A stretch of DNA of 58,181 bases from JBAZCI01 sp041671025 (lineage in GTDB: Bacteria; Patescibacteriota; Patescibacteriia; UBA10025), in the NCBI GenBank assembly GCA_041671025.1, contig JBAZCI010000004.1, positions 1-58,181 on the forward strand. Reading direction: 5' to 3'. Positions 16,682 to 25,027 of the stretch are shown here, piece after piece. Under the pieces are notes generated by a model. The model had not been told where the DNA came from and did not search any database. It saw nothing but the letters and a program-made list of their open reading frames with translations. A program made the position numbers and the translations under genes. The first letter of the stretch is position 1. Every line of letters begins with the position of its first letter.

Positions 16682-17020
16682 ATGTTCACTATCAATTGGA
16701 TGGATATGGCATATCTTGGATTATTGTTCGTGACCGGCGCACTCTTGAGTGTGATCTGTACGATTGCAGTAATCTACTTAACTGAACGGATATTCGAATT
16801 TGAGAATCTCTACTACGGAATCTGTTTCGTACTCACCGGATGCATCTTTTTCGGCGCGGCATACCTACCATCCCTCATAATCCATCAGACTGACGAGGTC
16901 TTGCGCAGATTCATGCTGGTCAGTGCGATCTTTGCAATGATCGGAATTGGTTGGTGGATCAAGGGTGTTGTATTGCACGTAAAAAATCGGTTTGGCTCAA
17001 GGCTCTACCTGACTGTATAA
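16682..17020 (+). CDS. Small membrane protein A of a paralogous pair
   Basis: This 112-aa protein has three or four hydrophobic segments. CGGAGGAAAAA directly before the ATG is a near-ideal ribosome binding site, so translation is well supported. Family unknown. The next gene encodes a similar-sized protein with the same layout: aromatic N-terminus, a helix, a YLxE motif followed by a short polar stretch, two more helices and a short basic end. The two may be diverged duplicates or subunits of one complex. Confidence 0.65.
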   Translation: MFTINWMDMAYLGLLFVTGALLSVICTIAVIYLTERIFEFENLYYGICFVLTGCIFFGAAYLPSLIIHQTDEVLRRFMLVSAIFAMIGIGWWIKGVVLHVKNRFGSRLYLTV

Positions 17021-17052
17021 AGAAATTCTGAACTCACGGAGGAGAAACGTAT

Positions 17053-17382
17053 ATGCCTAATCTTATTCCTGGGATCCTGTATTGGATCATTTTCATCTCC
17101 GCAGGTGCGATTCTGTGGATACCATTTTTTGTGGTGTTCCTCTACTTGAGCGAACACCTGAAGACAGACAGAGCATACCAAACGCTCGCCCCGATGGTGC
17201 TCGGATGTTACTTCTCGGCTACGATGGAGGCCCCGCTGTTCTTCATCCACGAATCGCTCGGTGACATCAGATACCTGCACATGCTGTCGTTACTGTTAGT
17301 TGCCGTCGGAATCCTCTCCTTGGTGGCAGGGATATTAAAGTCTCTGCATGCACGCCTGACATTCACCGCAACAGCAATCTGA
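17053..17382 (+). CDS. Small membrane protein B of a paralogous pair
   Basis: This 109-aa protein also has a strong Shine-Dalgarno site (ACGGAGGAGAAACG). It has three hydrophobic helices, with FLYLSEHLK between the first and second at the place where protein A has VIYLTERIF. Function unknown. It ends the two-gene operon and is followed by an intrinsic terminator. Confidence 0.65.
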   Translation: MPNLIPGILYWIIFISAGAILWIPFFVVFLYLSEHLKTDRAYQTLAPMVLGCYFSATMEAPLFFIHESLGDIRYLHMLSLLLVAVGILSLVAGILKSLHARLTFTATAI

Positions 17383-17410
17383 AACAAGCATACGTCGCCC
17401 CTTCTTCCCA

Positions 17411-17443
17411 CCGTCCTTTGTCTCCTACAAAGGCGGTTTTTTT
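17411..17443 (+). terminator. Intrinsic terminator
   Basis: The stem CCGTCCTTTG/CAAAGGCGG (17411-17436) is followed by TTTTTTT, ending the two-gene membrane protein operon. Confidence 0.85.
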
Positions 17444-17453
17444 ATTACACGGG

Positions 17454-17888
17454 TTACCGAAGCGTATTGAACGTAAACAGGGAGATAATTTCTGAAATGT
17501 CCTTTAGTTTCTTGATGTCAGTTGACGGTAAAAATTCCTCGCATTTCATTTCGGCACGCTCCATCGCCTCTTCCAAAATACGTTTGCCGCCGGAAGCAAG
17601 CTTCACATAGCTCACGCGCTTGTCATGAATACTTTCTTCGCGTTTAACTAACCCTATTTTTTCCATAGGGAGCAGCATTCGCGTGACGCCGGATGCCGTT
17701 AACGAAACCTTTTCAGCCAGATCAATCCTCCGCATTTTTTGTTCAGGTGCGAGACTCAAATGATACAGGATGACAAAATCGTTAAAGCCGATGCCACCTA
17801 CGAGCCCCGTATCAAATGAACGGGCAATACGGGCGTAAATAGTTGCTACGTTGAGGAAAAATTTGAGTTGTTTGCTTATTGTTTTCAT
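17454..17888 (-). CDS. MarR-family transcriptional regulator
   Basis: The protein has 144 aa. It shows the MarR winged-helix pattern: RIDLAEKVSLTASGVTRMLLPMEKIGLVKRE, then a wing with HDKRVSYVKLASGGKRIL. The flanking helices form the dimer. MarR proteins usually repress themselves and a nearby gene and release DNA on binding a ligand. I chose the ATG at 17888, because the -10 box TAATAA ends 8 nt before it. An 18-bp palindrome fills the spacer of this promoter, so the gene is very likely autorepressed. No obvious efflux target is adjacent. Confidence 0.9.
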   Translation of the reverse strand: MKTISKQLKFFLNVATIYARIARSFDTGLVGGIGFNDFVILYHLSLAPEQKMRRIDLAEKVSLTASGVTRMLLPMEKIGLVKREESIHDKRVSYVKLASGGKRILEEAMERAEMKCEEFLPSTDIKKLKDISEIISLFTFNTLR

Positions 17889-17896
17889 ATAGTTGA

Positions 17897-17926
17897 TTAT
17901 TACTTGATGAATCAAGTATATGTCAA
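17897..17926 (-). promoter_or_regulatory. marR-like promoter with a palindromic operator
   Basis: On the minus strand, TTGACA (17926-17921), an 18-nt spacer and TAATAA (17902-17897). The inverted repeat TACTTGAT-n2-ATCAAGTA (17901-17918) occupies the spacer and touches the -10 box, as expected for a MarR autorepression site. Confidence 0.72.
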
Positions 17927-18020
17927 TACTCCCCTGCTGTCAAGGAATTGGGGTAGCAGATCCCTCCCCTTCGCCTCACTCATGGTCGGGACGCCTTCGG
18001 CGGTTAATTGAGTTGACTGA

Positions 18021-18632
18021 TCAATTGAGGAATTTGAGAAAAATCTGAGGTAGCTGCATCTGCGCCGGCAAGTGTAGTTTTGAATACCCGATGATTTTCA
18101 TCCCTGCCGTATGAGCCGCCTGCACATCCGTTGCCGCATCGCCTATATATACACATTCTTCAGGTAATACGCCCAGCTTTTGTGTTGCAAGAATAAGAGG
18201 TTCGGGATGAGGTTTGTGATTTTGGGTATCTGTATACGATACGACAACCTTGAAGCAGTCTTTTAACTTGGCGAGCGCAGGCGCCTCAAACACACTTTCC
18301 CGTATGCGGCTTGTGACGATGCCTAAGGTATATGTTTTTTGAAGTGTGCGTATAACCGGCTCAGCACCATCAGGGATAGCAAGCAACTCTATCGGGTACG
18401 CCACCTCTCTGCTTTTTGCGACCTCCCATATCTTTTGAATATCCTGTTCATCCGACAAATCGGTGAGATGCTTGATCGCATCCCACATGGTCATATGAAA
18501 CAATCCCGAAAAATCCTCACGGGTAGGCAACGGATGACCGGTATGGTACATCAGGTTTTGAAAAAATTTGAAATTCGCTTCAAATGAATCAAGAAGTACA
18601 CCGTCAACATCAAAAATAACAGCTTTGATCAT
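18021..18632 (-). CDS. HAD-superfamily phosphatase (PGP/beta-PGM-like)
   Basis: This 203-aa protein has HAD motif I FDVDGVLLDS (nucleophile D8, acid D10), motif II IVTSR, motif III lysine in NHKPHP, and motif IV YIGDAATD. A helical cap of the C1 type sits between motifs I and II. Such enzymes dephosphorylate small sugar or glycolate phosphates; the substrate is not predictable. It overlaps the P-loop kinase gene by 4 nt, so the pair is translationally coupled. Confidence 0.9.
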   Translation of the reverse strand: MIKAVIFDVDGVLLDSFEANFKFFQNLMYHTGHPLPTREDFSGLFHMTMWDAIKHLTDLSDEQDIQKIWEVAKSREVAYPIELLAIPDGAEPVIRTLQKTYTLGIVTSRIRESVFEAPALAKLKDCFKVVVSYTDTQNHKPHPEPLILATQKLGVLPEECVYIGDAATDVQAAHTAGMKIIGYSKLHLPAQMQLPQIFLKFLN

Positions 18633-19150
18633 TGAAGCATTTTTACAAGTTTCTGTGCCCCCTCAACAATAGTGAGATGAGTAGTGTCAATTACTTCGCA
18701 TTTTATTGATGCGCACGAATTTCTTAAAAATGCTGCCCAACGAATCATATTCTCTGATGCGAGCTCCTCTTGCCCTCGCCCAGTAAGTCTCTGCTTTCGT
18801 ATGGCATCTGCACAATCTACCAATATTATCTGGTAATCCTTCACACTAGCCTCGGCGCAAGCTTCGATGATAAAGGACGGGCGTGTCTGTGCATCGAATA
18901 ATACATTTTGATTTCCAACACTTTCTTTCTTAATGCGACGCACCCACTCCTTTGTTTTTTCCCGTTGCCACGCCTCTTCACTCCCATACTCCTTGTGCAT
19001 TGTATCGTGTGAAGGCACCCCGATGGTGTCGAAATGATACACAGCTATACCCAGCTCGGGCATTTTTTCAATATACTCCGTTAAAGTTGTTTTTCCTGCG
19101 CCTGACGCACCAATGAGGAAAAATATTTTGTGACGATGTACCGTAGTCAT
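18629..19150 (-). CDS. P-loop nucleoside/small-molecule kinase-like protein
   Basis: This 173-aa protein has Walker A GASGAGKTT (about residues 14-22), a downstream YHFDTIGVPS that could serve as the acceptor region, FDAQTRP, and a LID-like RKQRLTGRGQ. The layout fits the small kinases of the AAA_33/adenylylsulfate-kinase type. It ends inside the HAD phosphatase start (4-nt overlap). A kinase next to a phosphatase suggests handling of one metabolite or nucleic-acid end, which is an inference. Confidence 0.75.
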   Translation of the reverse strand: MTTVHRHKIFFLIGASGAGKTTLTEYIEKMPELGIAVYHFDTIGVPSHDTMHKEYGSEEAWQREKTKEWVRRIKKESVGNQNVLFDAQTRPSFIIEACAEASVKDYQIILVDCADAIRKQRLTGRGQEELASENMIRWAAFLRNSCASIKCEVIDTTHLTIVEGAQKLVKMLQ

Positions 19151-19166
19151 GCTAGGGTCATTTTAA

Positions 19167-20225
19167 TTATGCACCCTTGTTTAACTCAGTTAAGAGCTTG
19201 GGTACATTCAATCTCAAATACCTATTCACATGTTCCAAACCAATATCGAAATCCTTACTCTCAATATGGGAAATTATTTTTTCAAGTTTTTGCGTCAGTT
19301 GCTGTTTATCAACCACCTTTTCTTTTACTTCATCCTTGCCGCGATTATATATTTGATATCCGTTCGCTCTTTTTACATCCATGGAAAACGCTCTCACCAT
19401 TTTCATCACTTCGGCTTCAATCGTTGTGCGTAAGAGGTTGCCGATAACCTCACGAACATTCACACCCGACCCGAGCTGATTTTCTTTATTATCCTGTATA
19501 ATCTTTGTAATTTCTCCGGTAAATTCCTCCAGATCGATCTTTTCCACATTGCGTATTTTGTTCTGAAGGCCCTCTAATGTACCCCATAGTTCTTTCGTGG
19601 GTACAACACTCATCAGCACATGCTCTTTTGCTATGCGCGCATTCGGCTCAGCGAGTTTCCCTTTTTCTATTCGTATAGCTTCTAATTCTTCAGCTTTTTG
19701 CAAAATTACTGTCTGACGTTCAATATCGAATTCCCGTATGGCTTCAACCAAGTCCGCTTTCGTTTGCGCCTGATGCGGTTCAATACCATTCTGCTCCAAA
19801 AATTCGTTGTATTGCGCATGTATCTGCTTTAATTCCTGTTTAGCCGCCTCAATGCTTTCTCTTTTGTCATTAACGTCACCCTCATTATAGATTGCAAGTT
19901 GTCTCCTGCCTGATTCGTATTTTGAACTGTACCCTGAAATTTCTTGTGATTCATTATCGACATCAATACTTGTATGTGCGGCGTAATCCACCGTAGCGTC
20001 ATCCGGGACTTCCATGATCATCATGCGCCCTGTCTCCTCTTCTTCAACTTCACTGTGGCTTTTGCTTGCATTCCTGCGCTCTTGTTTAGTCGCCCATTTG
20101 AATGCATACAGTAAATCGGCAGAGACGGTAGCGCGCCCTTCTTGCGCATCAAATCCTTCTGTCTGTATACCTTGGGCGTCTTTTTCGGAGCTGGTACCGT
20201 GAGCTATGTACTCGGGGGATTTCAT
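19167..20225 (-). CDS. ART-like N-terminal domain protein with a coiled-coil middle
   Basis: This 352-aa protein starts YIAHGTSSEKDAQGIQTEGF, then TVSADLLYAFKWA. That HGTS...I..GF...VS...A..W pattern is seen in ADP-ribosyltransferase/RNA 2'-phosphotransferase-fold proteins; it is a resemblance only. Residues about 115-190 are strongly charged and helical (likely coiled coil), and the C-terminal 160 residues are helical without a recognised domain. No signal peptide is seen. It follows the secreted hydrolase gene by 6 nt and precedes the P-loop kinase by 16 nt. A role as a nucleotide-dependent modifier is a guess. Confidence 0.5.
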   Translation of the reverse strand: MKSPEYIAHGTSSEKDAQGIQTEGFDAQEGRATVSADLLYAFKWATKQERRNASKSHSEVEEEETGRMMIMEVPDDATVDYAAHTSIDVDNESQEISGYSSKYESGRRQLAIYNEGDVNDKRESIEAAKQELKQIHAQYNEFLEQNGIEPHQAQTKADLVEAIREFDIERQTVILQKAEELEAIRIEKGKLAEPNARIAKEHVLMSVVPTKELWGTLEGLQNKIRNVEKIDLEEFTGEITKIIQDNKENQLGSGVNVREVIGNLLRTTIEAEVMKMVRAFSMDVKRANGYQIYNRGKDEVKEKVVDKQQLTQKLEKIISHIESKDFDIGLEHVNRYLRLNVPKLLTELNKGA

Positions 20226-20231
20226 ATTTGT

Positions 20232-21242
20232 TTATTTTGCCAACGGTAACGCGTCAAGTAAGCTCAGCGCTTGATCAACAAGTTTCAGCGGACTCGAATG
20301 GAATGCGCCATGCCCGCCGTTTGGATCTTCGAGGAGTGCCAATATGTTCGCTCCTTCGCTTATGAGCCACGTCCTAGTCTCGCCCATGCCTATACAACCG
20401 TCACGTGTCGGATTATCATCTTTGCCTCCGCATGCCAGTATCCACGGCACGCCGTTGTACAGTTTTGTAGTTGCAGTAAGGGCGTTCGGAGCAAGAGGGA
20501 AATCTACCTGATATTTTCCCGAAGCTGAGATGACCGCATCGATAACGGGAGTGCCGCTCATAACGTCATACGATTTTACCGCGTACGTATTTGCACTGCC
20601 CCTAGAGAAGCCCTCGAGCACAACAAAATCTGCATCGTCATACCCTTGCTGAATGAGATAAGAGGTGATCTGATTCAGTACCTCCTGAGGCGTATAGTAG
20701 TCACCCGGAGTCTCTCCGCCCCCATCCCACCAGTTGAGGCTGGCGATCGCGTAGTCATTATCGGTAATGGACGTTTTCCAGGCATCATAATCTTTTTCCG
20801 CAGAGGTGCCATGCCCGGGGAGAGAAAAAATTATCTTCTTAATTGCTTTACTGTTTTGACCTTGCGGTTGACCGACAACGAAATACTGCTTTCCATCGTA
20901 GGTAGGGACATTGACCGGAATATTCAACGTCGAAACGGTATCACTCACACGTTGCGATTCAGGTAAAATAGCTACGCCATTTTTGGTTGAAGTATTTATA
21001 TTGGATGCAGTGGTATTTGTATTTGCAACGACAGATGTATTCGTTACGATAATCGTCTCTGCAACATTTATATTAACCACGTTATTTGCGGTAGTATTCG
21101 CATTTGAGCCAGTTGTGGTATGTACCACGTTTGCCGAAGTATTACTCTTGTCCGAAGATTGCGTGAGAAGATACGCTCCCCCGCCGATGATGGCCACAAC
21201 GACCACAGCAAAAATGATTACCGTGCCGAGTTTTATACGCAT
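20232..21242 (-). CDS. Membrane-anchored extracellular alpha/beta hydrolase
   Basis: The 336-aa protein has an N-terminal anchor helix (about 5-27), a long low-complexity linker rich in Asn and Thr (about 30-90), and an alpha/beta-hydrolase domain. The nucleophile elbow is GFSRGS (S213), an oxyanion-type LPGHG lies near 142, and a C-terminal GGHGAFH supplies the catalytic His. Two cysteines flank KDDNPTRDG and may form a disulfide. The layout suggests a surface esterase or feruloyl-esterase-like enzyme; the substrate is unknown. Confidence 0.78.
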   Translation of the reverse strand: MRIKLGTVIIFAVVVVAIIGGGAYLLTQSSDKSNTSANVVHTTTGSNANTTANNVVNINVAETIIVTNTSVVANTNTTASNINTSTKNGVAILPESQRVSDTVSTLNIPVNVPTYDGKQYFVVGQPQGQNSKAIKKIIFSLPGHGTSAEKDYDAWKTSITDNDYAIASLNWWDGGGETPGDYYTPQEVLNQITSYLIQQGYDDADFVVLEGFSRGSANTYAVKSYDVMSGTPVIDAVISASGKYQVDFPLAPNALTATTKLYNGVPWILACGGKDDNPTRDGCIGMGETRTWLISEGANILALLEDPNGGHGAFHSSPLKLVDQALSLLDALPLAK

Positions 21243-21403
21243 GTTGTTATGCGATGATATAATAGTCTTCTAGGCATATGGATAACTACGATACCGCCTT
21301 TGTATAGATTCTGTTTTGATCATGTTTTGATTAATACCGGTTGTCAACTATTGAGTCAGTATAGCACAGCAGAAATACCCCTCTCCAGACAGGCACCAAA
21401 TAT

Positions 21404-21433
21404 AATAACCACCCCGCGAACGAAGTGGTTATT
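21404..21433 (-). terminator. Hairpin downstream of the 66-aa gene
   Basis: AATAACCAC (21404-21412) and GTGGTTATT (21425-21433) form a perfect 9-bp stem. The T-run after it is short, so termination is probable but not certain. Confidence 0.5.
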
Positions 21434-21452
21434 ACATTGAACTCCCGTACTA

Positions 21453-21653
21453 CTACAGAAGCCCTGCTACATGGAGCAGGTACAGAAATAGCCCTGACGA
21501 GACGATGAATATGGCCCAGCCAAGAGCTAATCCGACCGGCGAGCCCCACTCATCCCATCTCGATCTTCGCTTCTTCCACCAGTAGTCCGGTTCTTCCAGG
21601 AGTTTCTTTTGCAACGATTCTTCCATGGCCTGGTTGAATTCTTTTTTATCCAT
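21453..21653 (-). CDS. Small single-pass membrane protein
   Basis: The protein has 66 aa. A charged N-terminal half with WWKKRRSRWDEWG precedes one hydrophobic segment (about 40-64). A hairpin lies 20 nt after the stop. No family is recognised. The basic, Trp-rich juxtamembrane stretch suggests a membrane-surface role. Confidence 0.5.
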   Translation of the reverse strand: MDKKEFNQAMEESLQKKLLEEPDYWWKKRRSRWDEWGSPVGLALGWAIFIVSSGLFLYLLHVAGLL

Positions 21654-21935
21654 AATTTTCCAATCAAGTTAGGTTAATAAAAACTATTCAACTCGACCCA
21701 CGCAATGCGGATGAATAGTCGGGGCCCTTGATTTTTGTCGATTGGGGCTCCTGTGTGTGTCTCAAGGGTAAGACAGGAGCGCAAAATCCAATAGGTGAAT
21801 TATAGCAACGTTTTTCTTTTCCGCAAGTCGTTCGAAATCCTGAAGGGAGGCAAATTAATTTCCCTCCCATCGGTGTGAAACCCGAACCAATAACGGGCTG
21901 AGACGGCAAATTTTTTTCATTTAGAAATTTTAGAT

Positions 21936-22556
21936 TCAATCTCCAACAGTACCCGTCTTGACTTCCCCGACTCGTTTGTAATTGGCGAAGATCACGCCGC
22001 GTGGCGTAATCGAACTGTCTATTAATGAAAAGGCTGCAGGAATGGTACCATCACCAAACAGGCGTTTCCCCATACCGAGCGTGAGCGGGAAAGTTTTGAG
22101 CCACAGCTCATCAACCAGATCATGTTTGAGAAGAGTCTGCACAAGAACACTGCTACCGTGCACCTGAATATCGCCGCCTTCCGACTCTTTGAGCTTTTTA
22201 ATGTCATCAACAGTTTTGAGAAAAACAACATTCGACCAGCGATGCTTACCGGCAGGCAGATCCGTTGTATGATCATTCAGAGTGGTAGAAACGACATATT
22301 TTGTAACGTCATTGATGCCCGGCCAGATGTCAGCATGTTCAGGCCAGTACGCGGCAAAGATATCAAATGTTTTTCTGCCCAAAAGAAGATCTGCGGGTTT
22401 CATTTGTTTTGCCATCATCTCGCCAGCCGCTTCGTCAAAATACGGCGCCACCCAACCGCCATATGTAAAGCCACCTGACGTATCTTCCTCGGGTCCGCCA
22501 GGTGCTTGCATTACTCCATCCAGGGTAATGAATGATAAGACGATTATTTTTCTCAT
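21936..22556 (-). CDS. RibD C-terminal / dihydrofolate-reductase-fold protein
   Basis: This 206-aa protein matches the stand-alone RibD_C family: SFITLDGVMQAPGG at the start, LLLGRKTFDIFAAYWP, then GGDIQVHGSSVLVQTLLKHDLVDEL and GMGKRLFGDG near the end. The fold binds NADPH; stand-alone members are of mostly unknown substrate (YyaP/YwjB type). No other riboflavin or folate genes lie nearby. It sits in the accessory region, in single-gene arrangement. Confidence 0.92.
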   Translation of the reverse strand: MRKIIVLSFITLDGVMQAPGGPEEDTSGGFTYGGWVAPYFDEAAGEMMAKQMKPADLLLGRKTFDIFAAYWPEHADIWPGINDVTKYVVSTTLNDHTTDLPAGKHRWSNVVFLKTVDDIKKLKESEGGDIQVHGSSVLVQTLLKHDLVDELWLKTFPLTLGMGKRLFGDGTIPAAFSLIDSSITPRGVIFANYKRVGEVKTGTVGD

Positions 22557-22646
22557 ATATTTATGCTTAATTTTTAAACTTAGTCATTGCGCATACTAAC
22601 CACTATCTCAGGTAAATCGGGTGCAATATATTCAATATTACACAAA

Positions 22647-23093
22647 CTAAACGTCCGTATTACTTTTTTCCGCTAAAAATTTCACCCTTTCCAAGGCCTT
22701 GGGAAATCTGATCTTAAACGTTTCTTCCTGCCCGGGCGGAACGTCGATTTCAACAGTCAAAGTTGTGACGTGGTCGTTTTCTGAAAGCGAATAGCTTTCC
22801 TCTCCGCCGGTCCATTCCTTTTCCTGTTCCTGTCCTCCGCTGTCCTGTGTATCCGCCATCTGCCTGAATAACACAAACTCGTTCTGAACGAGCTTTTCGA
22901 CCAAACTGGTCACGCCGTAGCCGGATACGGAGGAAATAAACTGCACTTCGTTTCCTTCTTTCATTTCTCCGGTCATGTAGAGTCCTTCATCAATGATGTT
23001 TCCCCAGTCGCGCATGGTCTTGTCATCCCAAAGCGTGTTCCAAACCTTTTCACGGGACGCTTTGATCTTAATTGAAAATTGTTGTTTTTGCAT
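22647..23093 (-). CDS. SRPBCC (AHSA1-type) domain protein
   Basis: The protein has 148 aa from the ATG at 23093. The sequence begins with a strand then IKASREKVWNTLWD, the usual opening of SRPBCC/START-like lipid-binding folds; strands and a C-terminal long helix (FPKALERVKFLAEK) follow. Such proteins bind hydrophobic ligands. The longer reading from 23198 would run through a tRNA-3'-like repeat (copy 1, about 23127-23157), so I rejected it. No partner gene is seen. Confidence 0.82.
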   Translation of the reverse strand: MQKQQFSIKIKASREKVWNTLWDDKTMRDWGNIIDEGLYMTGEMKEGNEVQFISSVSGYGVTSLVEKLVQNEFVLFRQMADTQDSGGQEQEKEWTGGEESYSLSENDHVTTLTVEIDVPPGQEETFKIRFPKALERVKFLAEKSNTDV

Positions 23094-23126
23094 GGTGGTA
23101 TTAGTTAAATTTTGATTTTGGGGGGG

Positions 23127-23157
23127 CCTAGTACAGGACCGTTTGAACCTTTTACCC
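23127..23157 (-). repeat. tRNA-3'-like repeat, copy 1
   Basis: On the minus strand this reads GGTTCAAACGGTCCTGTACT followed by AGG and a run of C. It shares the core with copies 2 and 3 and lies between the PsbP-like-module gene and the SRPBCC gene. Confidence 0.6.
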
Positions 23158-23198
23158 CTGATCTGACGGAATGAAAATGAAACAAGACGCTCAGACAA

Positions 23199-24758
23199 TT
23201 ACTCACTGGCACTCACTTCCAACGTGGAGACAATGTTATCGAATAAATCTCGATCCCCCTGGCCTAGAGCGAACTCATAGAAGTTGAGAATAAATGCCCA
23301 ACCATCCCCTTGAATACAATATCGATTAGGATACCAATAATTGGGGAACCCTTCGCCGCTTGAAGTGGGCGTGCCTTGGTATATAACAAGCACTTTATTT
23401 CCATTGAGCTCTTTAATTTCTCTGGAGAGCTCCTGGGTCGGCTCCTCTGGCACTTGATCGATACAATCTTGACCATCAGTTAGGTTCACAAGTCCGGGAG
23501 ATAACTCTCCAATCTTGTGCTTATTTTCATCGGCGAATACACTGCCACCCAATGCCCAGCTTGCAGGATATTTTATGCTAAAAGTGAAATCTTGGGCGTT
23601 ACTCGGAGAAAAACCATGCCAATCAGTTGTAGTCCATGCTACCTTAGAGGAGTAGGACTGCCAGTCAGACACATTAACCGCGCTGGTTGCTATTTCAAAG
23701 AAAATCTCGGTTAAGTTCTCGGCAATGGGCGGATCATCTTTGTGCATTTGTACTTCAACAACATAGTCGTCTAGCTTGTATGCAACAGCCGAATTAGCCA
23801 TTGCGCCAGGAATCGTTTCAAAAAAAGTCATTCTTTGATTATTTCGTGTTACATTCTCCACCGTTTTTGACAGGACAAACAAATTTTCGAAATCATCTCC
23901 ATGTTGATAGAAATCCGATAAATCAAGGTTTGATGGGTTCGACCTGACATTGACATAGACTGCGGCCCACTTCTTATCTCCTGGTTGAATGTCAGTAGGA
24001 CGAAAACCAATTGTAAATGTGTCGGACCGTACCGTTGTCCAGTCAGCGGGATACCGGAAAGAAAGATTGCTTCCAGTGTCTGCGTAGGTTTGCCAATTCG
24101 ACGAATCAACTAACTTTAATGGAAATGTCTGAAACGCTTCCACGACTTCCTCAAAGTCATTTGAGTACTGAAATGAGGGACTATAGGGAAAATGCGAAAG
24201 TATAAACACATCCTGATCATCAAACAGATAATAGGTCAAAACATTCCCATCGGCTAACCCCGCAGACCTTACCACTCGATAATACTCCGTTCCGTTTACT
24301 TTTACCCATTCGGCACTTGTATTGCCCTCTGAACTTTCATTAAGTGACTGTATCATGTCTTCCTTCGTTGAAAGGCCTGACCGATAAGCACTGATTGGTT
24401 CTCTGGTAATAGTAAACTGGTCTCCTAGTGCTGCCCCGTCCATCGCGCTTCCTATGTTTGGCGTGTCTTCTCGAGGAAGCCAAATATTACCGTGTAAGTA
24501 CCACCCATCAGGTATTTCAAACGAATAACCATTAGCAATACTTGTATAAAGACTATCAATTTCAATAGGCTGATTTAAAATGTTTACATTTTGCTGATTC
24601 ACGATTTCAATCTCCGCCCCATCCCCCTGCTTCTCGTTGTAGATATAGCTGTTCAGCAAAAAGAACCCCCCAACCAACAGCCCAACGATGACCACAACCA
24701 AAACAGACCACAGAACTGCGGGCGGCAAATGATGTAACTTTTTGAATCCCCCAATCAT
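23199..24758 (-). CDS. Membrane-anchored protein with three PsbP/Mog1-like modules
   Basis: This 519-aa protein has a membrane anchor at about 14-37, then three related extracytoplasmic modules. Each starts with an aromatic strand and a Pro-x-x-W core: GYSFEIPDGWYLHG, LSFRYPADWTTV, FSIKYPASWALGG. This is the PsbP-like pattern common in anchored proteins of uncertain role. Two cysteines (in DGQDCID and NRYCIQG) occur only in the last module. It is flanked on both sides by tRNA-3'-like repeats and is not closely linked to its neighbours. No enzymatic motif is seen. Confidence 0.7.
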   Translation of the reverse strand: MIGGFKKLHHLPPAVLWSVLVVVIVGLLVGGFFLLNSYIYNEKQGDGAEIEIVNQQNVNILNQPIEIDSLYTSIANGYSFEIPDGWYLHGNIWLPREDTPNIGSAMDGAALGDQFTITREPISAYRSGLSTKEDMIQSLNESSEGNTSAEWVKVNGTEYYRVVRSAGLADGNVLTYYLFDDQDVFILSHFPYSPSFQYSNDFEEVVEAFQTFPLKLVDSSNWQTYADTGSNLSFRYPADWTTVRSDTFTIGFRPTDIQPGDKKWAAVYVNVRSNPSNLDLSDFYQHGDDFENLFVLSKTVENVTRNNQRMTFFETIPGAMANSAVAYKLDDYVVEVQMHKDDPPIAENLTEIFFEIATSAVNVSDWQSYSSKVAWTTTDWHGFSPSNAQDFTFSIKYPASWALGGSVFADENKHKIGELSPGLVNLTDGQDCIDQVPEEPTQELSREIKELNGNKVLVIYQGTPTSSGEGFPNYWYPNRYCIQGDGWAFILNFYEFALGQGDRDLFDNIVSTLEVSASE

Positions 24759-24829
24759 GCAAGTATTGTCTCACGCAATAACCAACCTATCAAGCTGTGT
24801 GAGCGTTGAGGCGTGATTGGGCTATCCAC

Positions 24830-24897
24830 TGTCAATTGTCTATGTTGGTACCTTCTATGAGAAACGGGGCCTAGTACAGGACGTTCGGACCTTTTTC
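24830..24897 (-). repeat. tRNA-3'-like repeat, copy 2, with flank homologous to the tRNA-Trp downstream flank
   Basis: On the minus strand this begins GGTCCGAACGTCCTGTACTA, then GGCCCCGTTTCTC, AGAAGGT and ATAGACAATTGACA. The tRNA-Trp 3' end and its downstream flank (27520-27459) carry the same order: GGTTCGAATCCTAGTA, CCCCGTTTCTCC, AGAAGGT and ATAGACAATTGACA. The flanking 40 bp is about 80% identical by eye. Confidence 0.65.
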
Positions 24898-25027
24898 GCA
24901 AAACTCATCCTTTGCGATGATGAATATAATAAATATATACGAACTTATCCACTTTGAGTACCTGGGGACGAATATCAATACAGATACATAGAAGACCGAC
25001 AAAACTTTATTTCTTGGGGAAATTATA

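Noticed and set aside
21688..21939. An 83-codon open frame on the minus strand after the RibD_C gene
   Set aside because: No ribosome binding site, no plausible domain, and the region contains a hairpin (GCTCCTGT/ACAGGAGC). Composition looks random.
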